From G963708235 sp963708235 (GTDB lineage Bacteria > Actinomycetota > Acidimicrobiia > Spongiisociales > UBA5794), in the NCBI GenBank assembly GCA_963708235.1, contig OY970200.1:310001-374000 (forward strand): DNA of 64,000 nucleotides, in the 5' to 3' direction. Made by a program: the position numbers and the translations under genes. Positions 15,363 to 23,560 of the stretch are shown here, piece after piece. Under the pieces are notes generated by a model. It had not been told where the DNA came from and did no database searches. It saw nothing but the letters and a program-made list of their open reading frames with translations. How positions within the stretch are numbered: position 1 is the first letter of the stretch; the number at the start of each line of letters is the position of its first letter.

Positions 15363-17999
15363 TCAGCGGTGGAAGCGGTACACCACCTGGTGTGATCCGC
15401 CGTCGGCGAAGGTGAGGGTGAGCTGTCGGCAGCTCCCCGCCCATGCGGCGGACGTCGCCCAGGGGTAGCGATACACACCGGCCGAGTCCTGGACCAGAGG
15501 TCCGGCCGCCCCCGCCGGAGTGGAGCCTCCGATCGGCTGCAGGGTGTCGCAGTCGAGCTGCTGGACCGAGGCGCTGCTCACCACGACCGGCTCCTCGCCG
15601 GTATGGGTGAACCGCACCGAGACGGCACCACCGGCAACCGACGTGTGATCCACCTGCGAGCGGGCGGCGGCGCCGATGATGGCGTTGCCCTCCCTCACAT
15701 CGATGATCCCCGCCGCCACCAGTTCGGCCACCAGCTCGGTGACATGGGCGACGAAGGCGCCAGGTGTCGGCCAGTCCTCACCTTCCATGATGTGGCTGTT
15801 GATCGAGCAGGTGCCCGCCAGGGTGTGGTTGACCACCCGCGTGGCGATCCCACCGATCTCCACGGTGGAGCGGGGGTCGGCTGCATCGCAGATGCCCAGC
15901 GCCAGGCGCCCGCCGACCACAGGGAGGTCGAGCGAGGTGCCGGCGAGGTCAACCGTGAGTTCGGTGCCGGGGGCCGGCCGGATGGTGAACTCCCGGTCGC
16001 TCGAGGTGATCACCAGCCCGAGCTGGGTTCCCGCAGGGAGGATCTGGTCGTCCGGCTGCAACTCGAAGGTGACGTCGTAGAACTGACCGGGCACCAGCGG
16101 TTCGCCGTTGGTGATCGAGCTGTGGTTCTGCGGGTCGGCCCATCCCCGGGTCACGACGCTGGTGCTGGTGGCGATGGTGCTCGACGTACAAGCCGACGCC
16201 CCCGACCATGGCAGACGCACCAGGGTCACCGACAGGCTGAGGGCGGGCTTGTTCGCCGCCATCCGGACCGTCACCGTCGGCGAGCCAGAGATGTGCAACG
16301 GTGCACTCAGGCTCGGCGTGGTGTAGACCAGCCGATTCGGCGAGGAGGCGGCGACCGCCAGGTTTCCGATGTTGCAGGTCACGTCGTCGACCAGCGTCTC
16401 CGTCCCCTCGTCGGCAAGCGCCAACGGGGTGAAGCCGCCCCTTGTCGGTGCGCCGGCCTGCAGGTTGAAGGTCACATCGTCGGCGGCCGGATTGGGGTAG
16501 TCGCCATACGGGGTCGGGTTCGCCGTGCTGCAGACGATGCTGACCACGGCGCCATCGACCACCCGCTGCCCGGCGGCGGTCGCCACCGCCGAGGCGAGCA
16601 GGACCGTGGTGGCATCGGGGACATCGACGATGACCCGGGTGGTGTTGGTGATGGTGTTGGTGGCGTTGGTCTGCGGGATCGTCAGCGTCATCCCGATGTT
16701 GAGAGCGGCGGTGTCCGCCACGGTCAGCACGTCGGTGTTGGCTTGATCTCCGACCACGGTGGCGGTGCGGGCCGGACAGGTCGCCGTCTCCCGGGTCACC
16801 CACGCCTTCGGATCGTTCTCCACCCCGTTGTCGACGCCGTACAGGTAACGGGTGAACCACCGGTTCTGCAGACCGAGCGGTGGAGCGCCACCGTGACCAC
16901 CCTGGTGGTAGTACATCTGCAAGGGCACCCCGACATCCTTGAGGGCGTCGGTGATGCGCTTGGAATGCTCCGGAATCACGTTCCAGTCGTTGAAGGCGTG
17001 GGCCATCAGCACCGCTGCCTCGACGTTGTCGATGACGTTCAGGTAGTCGCGCCCGGCCCAGAAGTCGTTGTAGTCGCCGGTGGTGCGGTCCTGGTTGGCG
17101 TTCATCAGCCCGACCCGCACCGTGTCGATGCAGTACTGGCGAGTCGCCGGGAAGCCGCTGTTGATGTAGTCGAAGAGGTAGTCGACGTCCTCGCCGACCC
17201 ACCCACCCGGGTTCCGCACCATGCCGTTGGAGCGGTAGTAGTGGTAGTAGGAGGTGTTGGGGGCGATCGGGATGATCGCCTCCAGCCCGTCGACCCCGGT
17301 GGTGGCGGCGGCCAGCGGCAGGGTGCCGTTGTACGAGGTGCCGGTCATTCCCACCTTGCCGGTGGACCAGTCGGCAACGACCTCGGTGTCACCGGCGACC
17401 GAGGTGAAGCCCTTGGCGCGACCGTTGAGCCAGTCGATGACCGCCTTCGGCGCCAGGGACTCGTTGATGCCACCCACCGTCGGGCAGCCCTGCGACAAAC
17501 CGGTGCCGGGCGAATCAGAGTGGACCACGGCGAACCCGCGGGGCACCCAGGTGCTGACATGACTGGTCGACACCGCGGTGCGGTTGGGCTGGTGGTTGAT
17601 CAGCGGCGGGGAGACCCGTGGCGGAGGGGTGGCGCCGACCTCGTGGTTGACGTTCCAGAAGTACTGCGAGGCGGTCGATGCCGTCCCGGCGTAATAGGGG
17701 CTGGTCTCGTAGACCACCGGGACCTTGAGTCCCTCGGTCTGGGTCTGCAGCGGGCGGGTGACATCGACGTGCATCCGGTCGAGCTGACCGTCGCCGTCGG
17801 TGTCGAATTCGGTCTCCACCCAGAGCTGCTGGCGGATCCACTGCGACGACGTATTGAAGCCGGGCACGATCTGGGCCTGACCGGCAATGAATACGGGCAG
17901 TGTCGGTTCTTGAGCCTCGGCGGTTCCGGTCGACGACACCGTCCCGGCCGCAAGGGCCAGACAGGCCAATGCCGCCAAGATGCGAACGCGGACGTTCAT
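15363..17999 (-). CDS. secreted CocE/NonD family (Xaa-Pro dipeptidyl-peptidase, S15-like) hydrolase
   Basis: Exported alpha/beta hydrolase of 878 residues with a signal peptide ending near TGTAEAQEP. The nucleophile is in GMTGTSYNGTLPLAA (about residue 221), with the acid in AHAFNDWNVIPEH (about 338) and the His in YHQGGHGGAPP (about 368). The C-terminal jelly-roll domain typical of PepX/CocE follows (LHISGSPTVTVRMAANKP; EPLVPGQFYDVTFELQPDD). Between them, about residues 405-480, is an unusual insertion full of Asn/Thr/Val (TIPQTNATNTITNTTRVIVD). A final segment (EGEDWPTPGAFVAHVTELV onward) resembles FIMAH-type modules of other secreted proteins. Start ATG has AGGGGAGGG upstream. The natural substrate cannot be told. 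Confidence 0.88.
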   Translation of the reverse strand: MNVRVRILAALACLALAAGTVSSTGTAEAQEPTLPVFIAGQAQIVPGFNTSSQWIRQQLWVETEFDTDGDGQLDRMHVDVTRPLQTQTEGLKVPVVYETSPYYAGTASTASQYFWNVNHEVGATPPPRVSPPLINHQPNRTAVSTSHVSTWVPRGFAVVHSDSPGTGLSQGCPTVGGINESLAPKAVIDWLNGRAKGFTSVAGDTEVVADWSTGKVGMTGTSYNGTLPLAAATTGVDGLEAIIPIAPNTSYYHYYRSNGMVRNPGGWVGEDVDYLFDYINSGFPATRQYCIDTVRVGLMNANQDRTTGDYNDFWAGRDYLNVIDNVEAAVLMAHAFNDWNVIPEHSKRITDALKDVGVPLQMYYHQGGHGGAPPLGLQNRWFTRYLYGVDNGVENDPKAWVTRETATCPARTATVVGDQANTDVLTVADTAALNIGMTLTIPQTNATNTITNTTRVIVDVPDATTVLLASAVATAAGQRVVDGAVVSIVCSTANPTPYGDYPNPAADDVTFNLQAGAPTRGGFTPLALADEGTETLVDDVTCNIGNLAVAASSPNRLVYTTPSLSAPLHISGSPTVTVRMAANKPALSLSVTLVRLPWSGASACTSSTIATSTSVVTRGWADPQNHSSITNGEPLVPGQFYDVTFELQPDDQILPAGTQLGLVITSSDREFTIRPAPGTELTVDLAGTSLDLPVVGGRLALGICDAADPRSTVEIGGIATRVVNHTLAGTCSINSHIMEGEDWPTPGAFVAHVTELVAELVAAGIIDVREGNAIIGAAARSQVDHTSVAGGAVSVRFTHTGEEPVVVSSASVQQLDCDTLQPIGGSTPAGAAGPLVQDSAGVYRYPWATSAAWAGSCRQLTLTFADGGSHQVVYRFHR

Positions 18000-18078
18000 A
18001 AGGGTTCCCTCCCCTTTGGGAGCGGCCGGTGGACCGGTCCGCTCCGAGCGATGCGCCCTCTCCCTGGTGCCAGCGGGC

Positions 18079-18399
18079 TCACGCTCGTGAAACAGGCGCG
18101 CTTCGGCGCGGATGGTATCGACGGCGACGGGGCGCGGTCAACACATATTCTGTGGGCTCACCGCACCGAGTTGCGCCGGTAGCACCGAAGGCGAGTACCG
18201 ACAGGGCATACCCGGTCCGCCGCTGTCCCCGCTCCGGGTCGATCCTGGCGACCCGATAGACGGTGCGCTCGACGGGCAGGAAGAGCCGGTCGCCGGGGGC
18301 CGGACCGTCGCCGAAGACGCGGGCCGAATAGCTCCCCAGTGGAACAACGGCGGCGGCGGTGACAATGACGACCAGCGTCAGATTGAGCCAGGGACCCAT
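18079..18399 (-). pseudogene. kdpA: truncated potassium-transporting ATPase subunit KdpA
   Basis: The first 75 or so residues are clearly the N-terminus of KdpA: a membrane helix (LNLTLVVIVTAAAVVPLGS), the YSARVFGDGPAPGDRLFLPV motif and VERTVYRVARIDPERGQRR, then GYALSVLAFGATGAT. After about 18170 the similarity stops, and the frame runs out in a non-family Arg-rich tail (TAPRRRRYHPRR). Full KdpA has more than 550 residues with ten membrane segments, and the next gene begins only 80 bases later, so most of kdpA and all of kdpB and kdpC are missing here. The ATG overlaps the kdpF stop (CTGATGG), as in intact kdp operons. Confidence 0.8.
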
Positions 18400-18488
18400 C
18401 AGAGGTCCTCTGGCCGGATCAACGCCACCACCAGGTAGCCGAGGACGGCGATCGCCACGATCAGCCCGATGAGGTTCTCAGCGCTCAC
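18399..18488 (-). CDS. kdpF: potassium-transporting ATPase small subunit KdpF
   Basis: 29-residue single-span membrane peptide that stabilises the KdpABC K+ pump. Translation from GTG at 18488 gives MSAENLIGLIVAIAVLGYLV then VALIRPEDL, matching KdpF in length, position of the membrane helix and the C-terminal ALIxPExL pattern. It overlaps the start of the truncated kdpA and the stop of the upstream small gene. With kdpABC missing here, its present use is doubtful. Confidence 0.8.
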   Translation of the reverse strand: MSAENLIGLIVAIAVLGYLVVALIRPEDL

Positions 18489-18625
18489 GTCTGGTCGCGC
18501 CTTGGGCCGCGGGCGTTGTCGGCTTCGCCCCTACCTCCTCCGACGACTCGATCGCAGAAGGCGACATACATGCTCGCTCCGGCGAAGAAGGCGATCCCGC
18601 CGATCAGGTAGATGAGGTCGAGCAT
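18485..18625 (-). CDS. small membrane protein upstream of kdpF (46 aa)
   Basis: ATG at 18625 follows GGAGG with 5-base spacing. The product MLDLIYLIGGIAFFAGASMY then VAFCDRVVGGGRGEADNAR has one N-terminal membrane helix and a short polar tail. Small proteins of this kind with the helix-FCDRV motif commonly precede kdpF in actinobacterial kdp operons; no function is established. The stop TGA overlaps the kdpF GTG (GTGA), so the two are translationally coupled. It supports reading this locus as the 5' end of a former kdp operon. Confidence 0.65.
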   Translation of the reverse strand: MLDLIYLIGGIAFFAGASMYVAFCDRVVGGGRGEADNARGPRRDQT

Positions 18626-18756
18626 CAGATCCTCCGTCGGCCCCGCGGTGAGGACGTCGAGTCTCGGTTGTACCGCAGGCGGAGGCTCCTCGGGGCGATC
18701 TTGACGGGATCGATACGCCGTCGAAGTCGATCCCGTCGCCCTCCTGCCGCCGGGTG

Positions 18757-18772
18757 TGACCTTCGGCCCTTA
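18757..18772. promoter_or_regulatory. DosR/DevR-like box upstream of nifJ
   Basis: TGACCTTCGGCCCTTA resembles the mycobacterial DosR site core GGGACCTTCGGCCCT with one clear mismatch. It lies 56-71 bases upstream of the nifJ start, between divergent nifJ and the kdp remnant. Tentative. Confidence 0.3.
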
Positions 18773-18827
18773 CGGCACGTGATCGGCGCCCGGATGATGT
18801 GGGCATCGCACAAGGAGACCAATCGAG

Positions 18828-21800
18828 ATGGTAATTGCCCCCGAGGCTTCCGAGCTGCCGCCCCTTTCCCGTGTCGCCTCGGACGCGCTCCCGCTCATGG
18901 TGGACGGGAACGAGGCGGCGGCCCGTGTCGCCCATGCACTCAGCGAGGTCATCGCCATCTATCCGATCACCCCGGCGTCCCCGATGGGGGAGTTGGCGGA
19001 CGTCTGGTCGCACCGCGGGCAGGCCAACGTCTGGGGAGTGGTCCCTGAGGTGGTGGAGATGCAGAGCGAGGCCGGCGCCGCCGGGGCGGTGCACGGCGCC
19101 CTTCTCTCTGGTGCACTGTCGACGACGTTCACCTCGTCGCAGGGGCTGCTGCTGATGCTCCCCAACATGTACAAGATCGCCGGGGAACTGACCCCGGCGG
19201 TGATCCATGTTGCGGCGCGCAGCGTCGCCACCCACGCTCTGTCGATCTTCGGTGACCATTCCGACGTGATGGCGGCCCGACCCACCGGGTTTGCCCTGCT
19301 CGCCTCGTCGTCGGTGCAGGAGGCGCAGGACCTGGCGCTTGTGGCGCACTCGGCCACGCTGCGATCCCGGGTGCCGTTTCTCCATTTCTTCGACGGGTTC
19401 CGCACCTCGCACGAGGTGGCGAGAATCGACGGGATCCCCCTTGGAGACATTGGCGCCTTCATCGACCCGGCCCTGGTCGACGCCCATCGCAAGCGTGCCC
19501 TCGACCCCAACCGCCCGGTGTTGCGCGGTTCGGCGCAGAATCCCGACGTCTTCTTCCAGGCCCGGGAGGCGGCCAACCTGTTCCACCGGGCGGTGCCGGG
19601 CATCGTCCAGGAGGAGATGGACCGCCTCGGCGCCCTCACCGGACGCTCCTACCGGCTGTTCGACTACCACGGACACCCCGAGGCGGAGCGGGTCGTCGTC
19701 CTCATGGGATCCGGTGTCGGTGCCGCCACCGAAGCGGTGGCAAGGATGGTCGATGCCGGCGAACGGGTCGGGGTGGTCACGGTACGGTTGTACCGACCGT
19801 TCGATGTCGCCGCCTTCCGGGCCGCCCTGCCGCCGACCGCAACGGCGGTGGCGGTGCTCGATCGGACCAAGGAGCCGGGAGCGGTCGGCGAGCCGTTGTT
19901 CGTCGATGTCGTCGCCGCACTGGCCGCCACCGGGGCGATGCCGCCGCTCGTCATCGGCGGCCGCTACGGGCTCTCCTCGAAGGAGTTCACCCCACCGATG
20001 GTCAAGGCGGTGTTCGAGGAGCTCGAGGCACCGGCGCCCCGCCGGCAGTTCACGGTGGGCATCGTCGACGATGTCACCCATCTCAGCCTCCCGGTCGATC
20101 CGGCATCGTGGGAGGAGCCGGGAGATGTCGTCACCGCCGTGGTGTTCGGGCTGGGCAGCGATGGGACCGTAGGCGCCAACAAGGCGTCGGTGAAGATCGT
20201 CGGTGAGCAGACGCCGCTCCACGCCCAGGGATACTTCGTGTACGACTCGAAGAAGTCGGGGTCGCGGACCATCTCCCACCTCCGCTTCTCCCCGCGACCC
20301 ATCATTTCGAGCTACCTGATCGGCGCCGGCCAGGCCGACGTCGTCGCCTGCCACCAGTTCCACTTCCTCGACGAGGTCGACGTCCTCGAACCGGCGCGCC
20401 ACGGCGCCAAGCTGCTGCTCAACTGCCCCTATCCCGCCGACGAGGCCTGGGCGCACCTACCGGGATGGCTCCGGGCGGGCATCGTCGACAAGGCGATCGA
20501 GCTGTGGGCGGTCGATGCCGCCGAAATCGCCCGTCACGCCGGTCTCGGAGGTCGCATCAACACCGTGCTCCAGGTGTGCTTCTTCGCCCTGAGCGGCGTG
20601 CTCCCGATCGACGGTGCGGTCGAGGCCATCAAGACCGAGACTGCCCATGCCTACGGCAAGGCGGGCGATGTCGTGGTCCGTCGCAACCTCGAAGCCGTCG
20701 ACCGGGCCATCGCCGGTCTGGAGCGGGTGAGCGTGCCGACGGTCGTGCTCGACCACGCCGGGTCCGTCACGGACCCGGTCCGTTCCGAGATGCTGGCCCC
20801 CGCCGAGACGTTGGCGCAACGGCTCTCTGCTGCGCCCGATTTCGTCCAACGCGTCACCGGGATGATGCTGGCCGGCAAGGGCGACCTGCTTCCGGTGTCG
20901 GCGATGCCGGTTGACGGCACCTTCCCCACCGACACCGCCCGCTGGGAGAAGCGTTCACTCGCCGAGACCATCCCGATCTGGGATCCGGCGATCTGTATCG
21001 ACTGCGGACGCTGTGCCATTGCCTGCCCTCACGCCGCCATCCGGATCAAGGTGGTCGATCCCGCCGAGTTGGAAACGGCGCCGGCGTCGTTCGTGTCGAA
21101 ACCTGCCGACGGCCGTGAGTTCGCCGGCCAGTCCTTCATCGTCCAGGTTGCGCCGGACGACTGCACCGGATGCACCTTGTGTGTCGAGGTGTGCCCCGTC
21201 CAATCCAAGGAGATGGCCCGGCACAAGGCGATCAACATGGAGCCCAAGGGTGGTCATCTGGAGGCGGAGCGTGCCAACTTCGACTTCTTCGTCGATCTCC
21301 CCGACCCACCGAAGCCGAGGCTGAAGATCGATTCGATCAAGGGCTCGCAGCTTGTCCAGCCGCTGTTCGAGTTCTCCGGAGCGTGCTCCGGCTGTGGGGA
21401 GACTCCGTACGTCAAGCTGCTCTCTCAGATGTTCGGTGACCGCGCCGTGGTGGCAAATGCCACCGGGTGCTCGTCGATCTACGGCGGGAATCTCCCTACG
21501 ACCCCGTTCACCGTGAATGCCGACGGGCGCGGCCCGGCGTGGGCGAACTCGTTGTTCGAGGACAACGCCGAGTTCGGGCTCGGGATGCGACTCGCCTACG
21601 ACCGGATGGAGCAGGACGCCCGCCTGCTCGTCACCGCCCTGCTCCCCGAGCTCGGTGGACTGGGCGCCGAACTGCTCGACGCCGAACAGTCCGACGAGGA
21701 CGGGATCGCCGCCCAGCGTCGACGTGTCGAGGCGCTCCGTCTGGAGCTGGCCCGGATCGACGACAAGCTGGCTCGCCGCCTGGAAGCCGTGGCGCACACC

Positions 21801-22517
21801 CTGGTGCGGACATCGGTGTGGATCGTCGGCGGGGACGGATGGGCCTACGACATCGGGTCCGGTGGGCTCGACCACGTTCTCGCCTCGGGACGCAACGTCA
21901 ACATCCTGGTGCTCGACACCGAGGTGTACTCCAACACCGGTGGCCAGGCCTCCAAGTCCACGCCGCGCGGCGCCGTGGCCAAGTTCGCCTCGGGGGGGAA
22001 GGTAACCGCCAAGAAGGACCTGGGGCAACTCGCCATGGCCTACGGCAACGTCTATGTCGCCCAGATCGCCCTCGGCGCCAACATGCGTCAGACGGTCCGC
22101 ACCTTCGCCGAGGCCGAGGCCCACACCGGCGTGTCACTGATCATCGCCTACAGCCCGTGCATCGCCCACGGTATCGACATGACCACGCAGATGTCCCACC
22201 AGAAGGAGGCGACGGATTCGGGATACTGGCCCCTGTATCGCTACGACCCGGCACTCGAGGCCGCCGGCAAACCCGGGCTGCGGCTCGACAGCCGCAAACC
22301 AACCATCCCGTTCAGGACTTTCGCCGAGAGAGAGGGCCGTTTTGCGATGCTGGCCCGCAGCAATCCCGAACGTGCCGAGGAGCTTCTCGAGCAGGAGCAG
22401 CGGGACATCGACAACCGATGGCACCTCTACGAGCAACTCGTCACCGTGCACCGGACCGCCCAATACAGCGAGATCCCAGATAGCGACCACAACGACACTG
22501 ATACGGAGGAGCGATGA
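18828..22517 (+). CDS. nifJ: pyruvate:ferredoxin (flavodoxin) oxidoreductase
   Basis: Single-chain PFOR of 1229 residues that interconverts pyruvate and acetyl-CoA plus CO2 with reduced ferredoxin. Domains in order: the pyrimidine-binding domain I (IYPITPASPMGELADVW, about residue 45), domain II, the gamma/EKR region (GYFVYDSKKSGSRTISHLRF), two [4Fe-4S] ferredoxin motifs (IDCGRCAIACPHAAI about 723; CTGCTLCVEVCPVQSK about 779), a further Cys pair in FSGACSGCGETPYVKLL, and the TPP-binding domain (GDGWAYDIGSGGLDH about 1002; SNTGGQASKSTPRGA about 1035). All iron-sulfur ligands are present, so the enzyme should be active. AAGGAG lies 10 bases before the ATG. The stop overlaps the next gene by 4 bases. 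Its presence implies growth or redox balancing at low oxygen. Confidence 0.96.
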   Translation: MVIAPEASELPPLSRVASDALPLMVDGNEAAARVAHALSEVIAIYPITPASPMGELADVWSHRGQANVWGVVPEVVEMQSEAGAAGAVHGALLSGALSTTFTSSQGLLLMLPNMYKIAGELTPAVIHVAARSVATHALSIFGDHSDVMAARPTGFALLASSSVQEAQDLALVAHSATLRSRVPFLHFFDGFRTSHEVARIDGIPLGDIGAFIDPALVDAHRKRALDPNRPVLRGSAQNPDVFFQAREAANLFHRAVPGIVQEEMDRLGALTGRSYRLFDYHGHPEAERVVVLMGSGVGAATEAVARMVDAGERVGVVTVRLYRPFDVAAFRAALPPTATAVAVLDRTKEPGAVGEPLFVDVVAALAATGAMPPLVIGGRYGLSSKEFTPPMVKAVFEELEAPAPRRQFTVGIVDDVTHLSLPVDPASWEEPGDVVTAVVFGLGSDGTVGANKASVKIVGEQTPLHAQGYFVYDSKKSGSRTISHLRFSPRPIISSYLIGAGQADVVACHQFHFLDEVDVLEPARHGAKLLLNCPYPADEAWAHLPGWLRAGIVDKAIELWAVDAAEIARHAGLGGRINTVLQVCFFALSGVLPIDGAVEAIKTETAHAYGKAGDVVVRRNLEAVDRAIAGLERVSVPTVVLDHAGSVTDPVRSEMLAPAETLAQRLSAAPDFVQRVTGMMLAGKGDLLPVSAMPVDGTFPTDTARWEKRSLAETIPIWDPAICIDCGRCAIACPHAAIRIKVVDPAELETAPASFVSKPADGREFAGQSFIVQVAPDDCTGCTLCVEVCPVQSKEMARHKAINMEPKGGHLEAERANFDFFVDLPDPPKPRLKIDSIKGSQLVQPLFEFSGACSGCGETPYVKLLSQMFGDRAVVANATGCSSIYGGNLPTTPFTVNADGRGPAWANSLFEDNAEFGLGMRLAYDRMEQDARLLVTALLPELGGLGAELLDAEQSDEDGIAAQRRRVEALRLELARIDDKLARRLEAVAHTLVRTSVWIVGGDGWAYDIGSGGLDHVLASGRNVNILVLDTEVYSNTGGQASKSTPRGAVAKFASGGKVTAKKDLGQLAMAYGNVYVAQIALGANMRQTVRTFAEAEAHTGVSLIIAYSPCIAHGIDMTTQMSHQKEATDSGYWPLYRYDPALEAAGKPGLRLDSRKPTIPFRTFAEREGRFAMLARSNPERAEELLEQEQRDIDNRWHLYEQLVTVHRTAQYSEIPDSDHNDTDTEER

Positions 22518-23521
22518 CCGTCGACCTGCGCACCACGTATCTGGGGCTGGAGCTGGCGCATCCGGTGGTGCCGTCGGCGTCGCCGGTCACCGGCGACATC
22601 GACCACCTCCACAAGCTGGTCGAGGCAGGGGCGGCCGCCGTCGTGCTCCCGTCGCTCTTCGAGGAGCAGGTGGAACACGATGCCATGGCGGCCCACATGG
22701 GAATGGAATGGGCGGCAGGCGCCTTCGCCGAGGCGACACGCGGATACCTCCCCGACCTCGACGCCTACAACGCCGGCCCCGACGGCTACCTCGATCTGGT
22801 GCGTCGTGCGACTGCACACCTCGATGTTCCGGTGATCGCCAGTCTCAACGGGACCACCCGGGGCGGGTGGACCCGCTATGCCACGCTGCTCTGCGAGGAG
22901 GGCATCGACGCCCTGGAACTCAACATCTACCTGATCGAAGCGGACGGCTCGGTGACCGGTGCCGAGGTCGAGCGTCGCTACCTCGATCTCGTCGAGTCGG
23001 TTCGGGAGGCGGTCCAGGTTCCACTTGCGGTGAAGATCGGTCCGTACTTCTCGTCGTTGGCGAACTTCGCAGGTCGGCTGGTGGACGCCGGGGCCGACGG
23101 GCTGGTGCTCTTCAACCGCTTCTACCAGCCCGACCTCGATCTGGAGCGGCTGGATGTCGTCCCCAACCTCACGCTCTCCTCCCCGGCGGAGCTTCGCCTG
23201 GGGTTGCGGTGGATCGCCATCCTGTGCGGCCGGGTCCAGGCATCGCTGGCGGCAACCACTGGTGTCCACGGCCCGGACGATGTGGTCAAGCTGGTGCTCG
23301 CCGGTGCCGACGTGACAATGATGGCGTCGGCGCTGCTCCAACACGGACCCACCGCCCTCACCAGAGCGGTCGACGGGTTGCGTGACTGGCTCACGGAGCA
23401 TGGCTACGAATCCCTCGAGCAGGCCAAAGGTTCGATGAGTCAGGCGTCGGTGGCAGACCCCTCGGCGTTCGAGCGGGCCAACTACATGAAGGTGCTGCGG
23501 TCGTACTCTCCTCAGTGGTGA
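22514..23521 (+). CDS. dihydroorotate dehydrogenase-like flavoprotein
   Basis: FMN-binding TIM-barrel protein of 335 residues in the family usually annotated as dihydroorotate dehydrogenase-like. It starts MTVDLRTTYLGLELAHPVVP and contains SLNGTTRGGWTRYATLL, the FMN/substrate loop ALELNIYLIEADG, VPLAVKIGPYFSSLANF and the phosphate-binding end ATTGVHGPDDVVKLVLAGAD. ATG overlaps the nifJ stop (ATGA), so the two are co-translated; this pairing is recurrent in bacteria, which suggests an electron-transfer role linked to PFOR rather than pyrimidine synthesis. That role is inference. The C-terminal NYMKVLRSYSPQW is a family feature. Confidence 0.9.
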   Translation: MTVDLRTTYLGLELAHPVVPSASPVTGDIDHLHKLVEAGAAAVVLPSLFEEQVEHDAMAAHMGMEWAAGAFAEATRGYLPDLDAYNAGPDGYLDLVRRATAHLDVPVIASLNGTTRGGWTRYATLLCEEGIDALELNIYLIEADGSVTGAEVERRYLDLVESVREAVQVPLAVKIGPYFSSLANFAGRLVDAGADGLVLFNRFYQPDLDLERLDVVPNLTLSSPAELRLGLRWIAILCGRVQASLAATTGVHGPDDVVKLVLAGADVTMMASALLQHGPTALTRAVDGLRDWLTEHGYESLEQAKGSMSQASVADPSAFERANYMKVLRSYSPQW

Positions 23522-23560
23522 GCCGCTCGGTTCCGGTGGGACCTGTCCCCGCGCTGTCGG

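Noticed and set aside
15603..18182. Very long open frame on the plus strand opposite the CocE/NonD gene
   Set aside because: Composition is Arg/Gly/Asp/Val rich with no recognisable domain; it is the mirror of a strong GC3 gene on the other strand.
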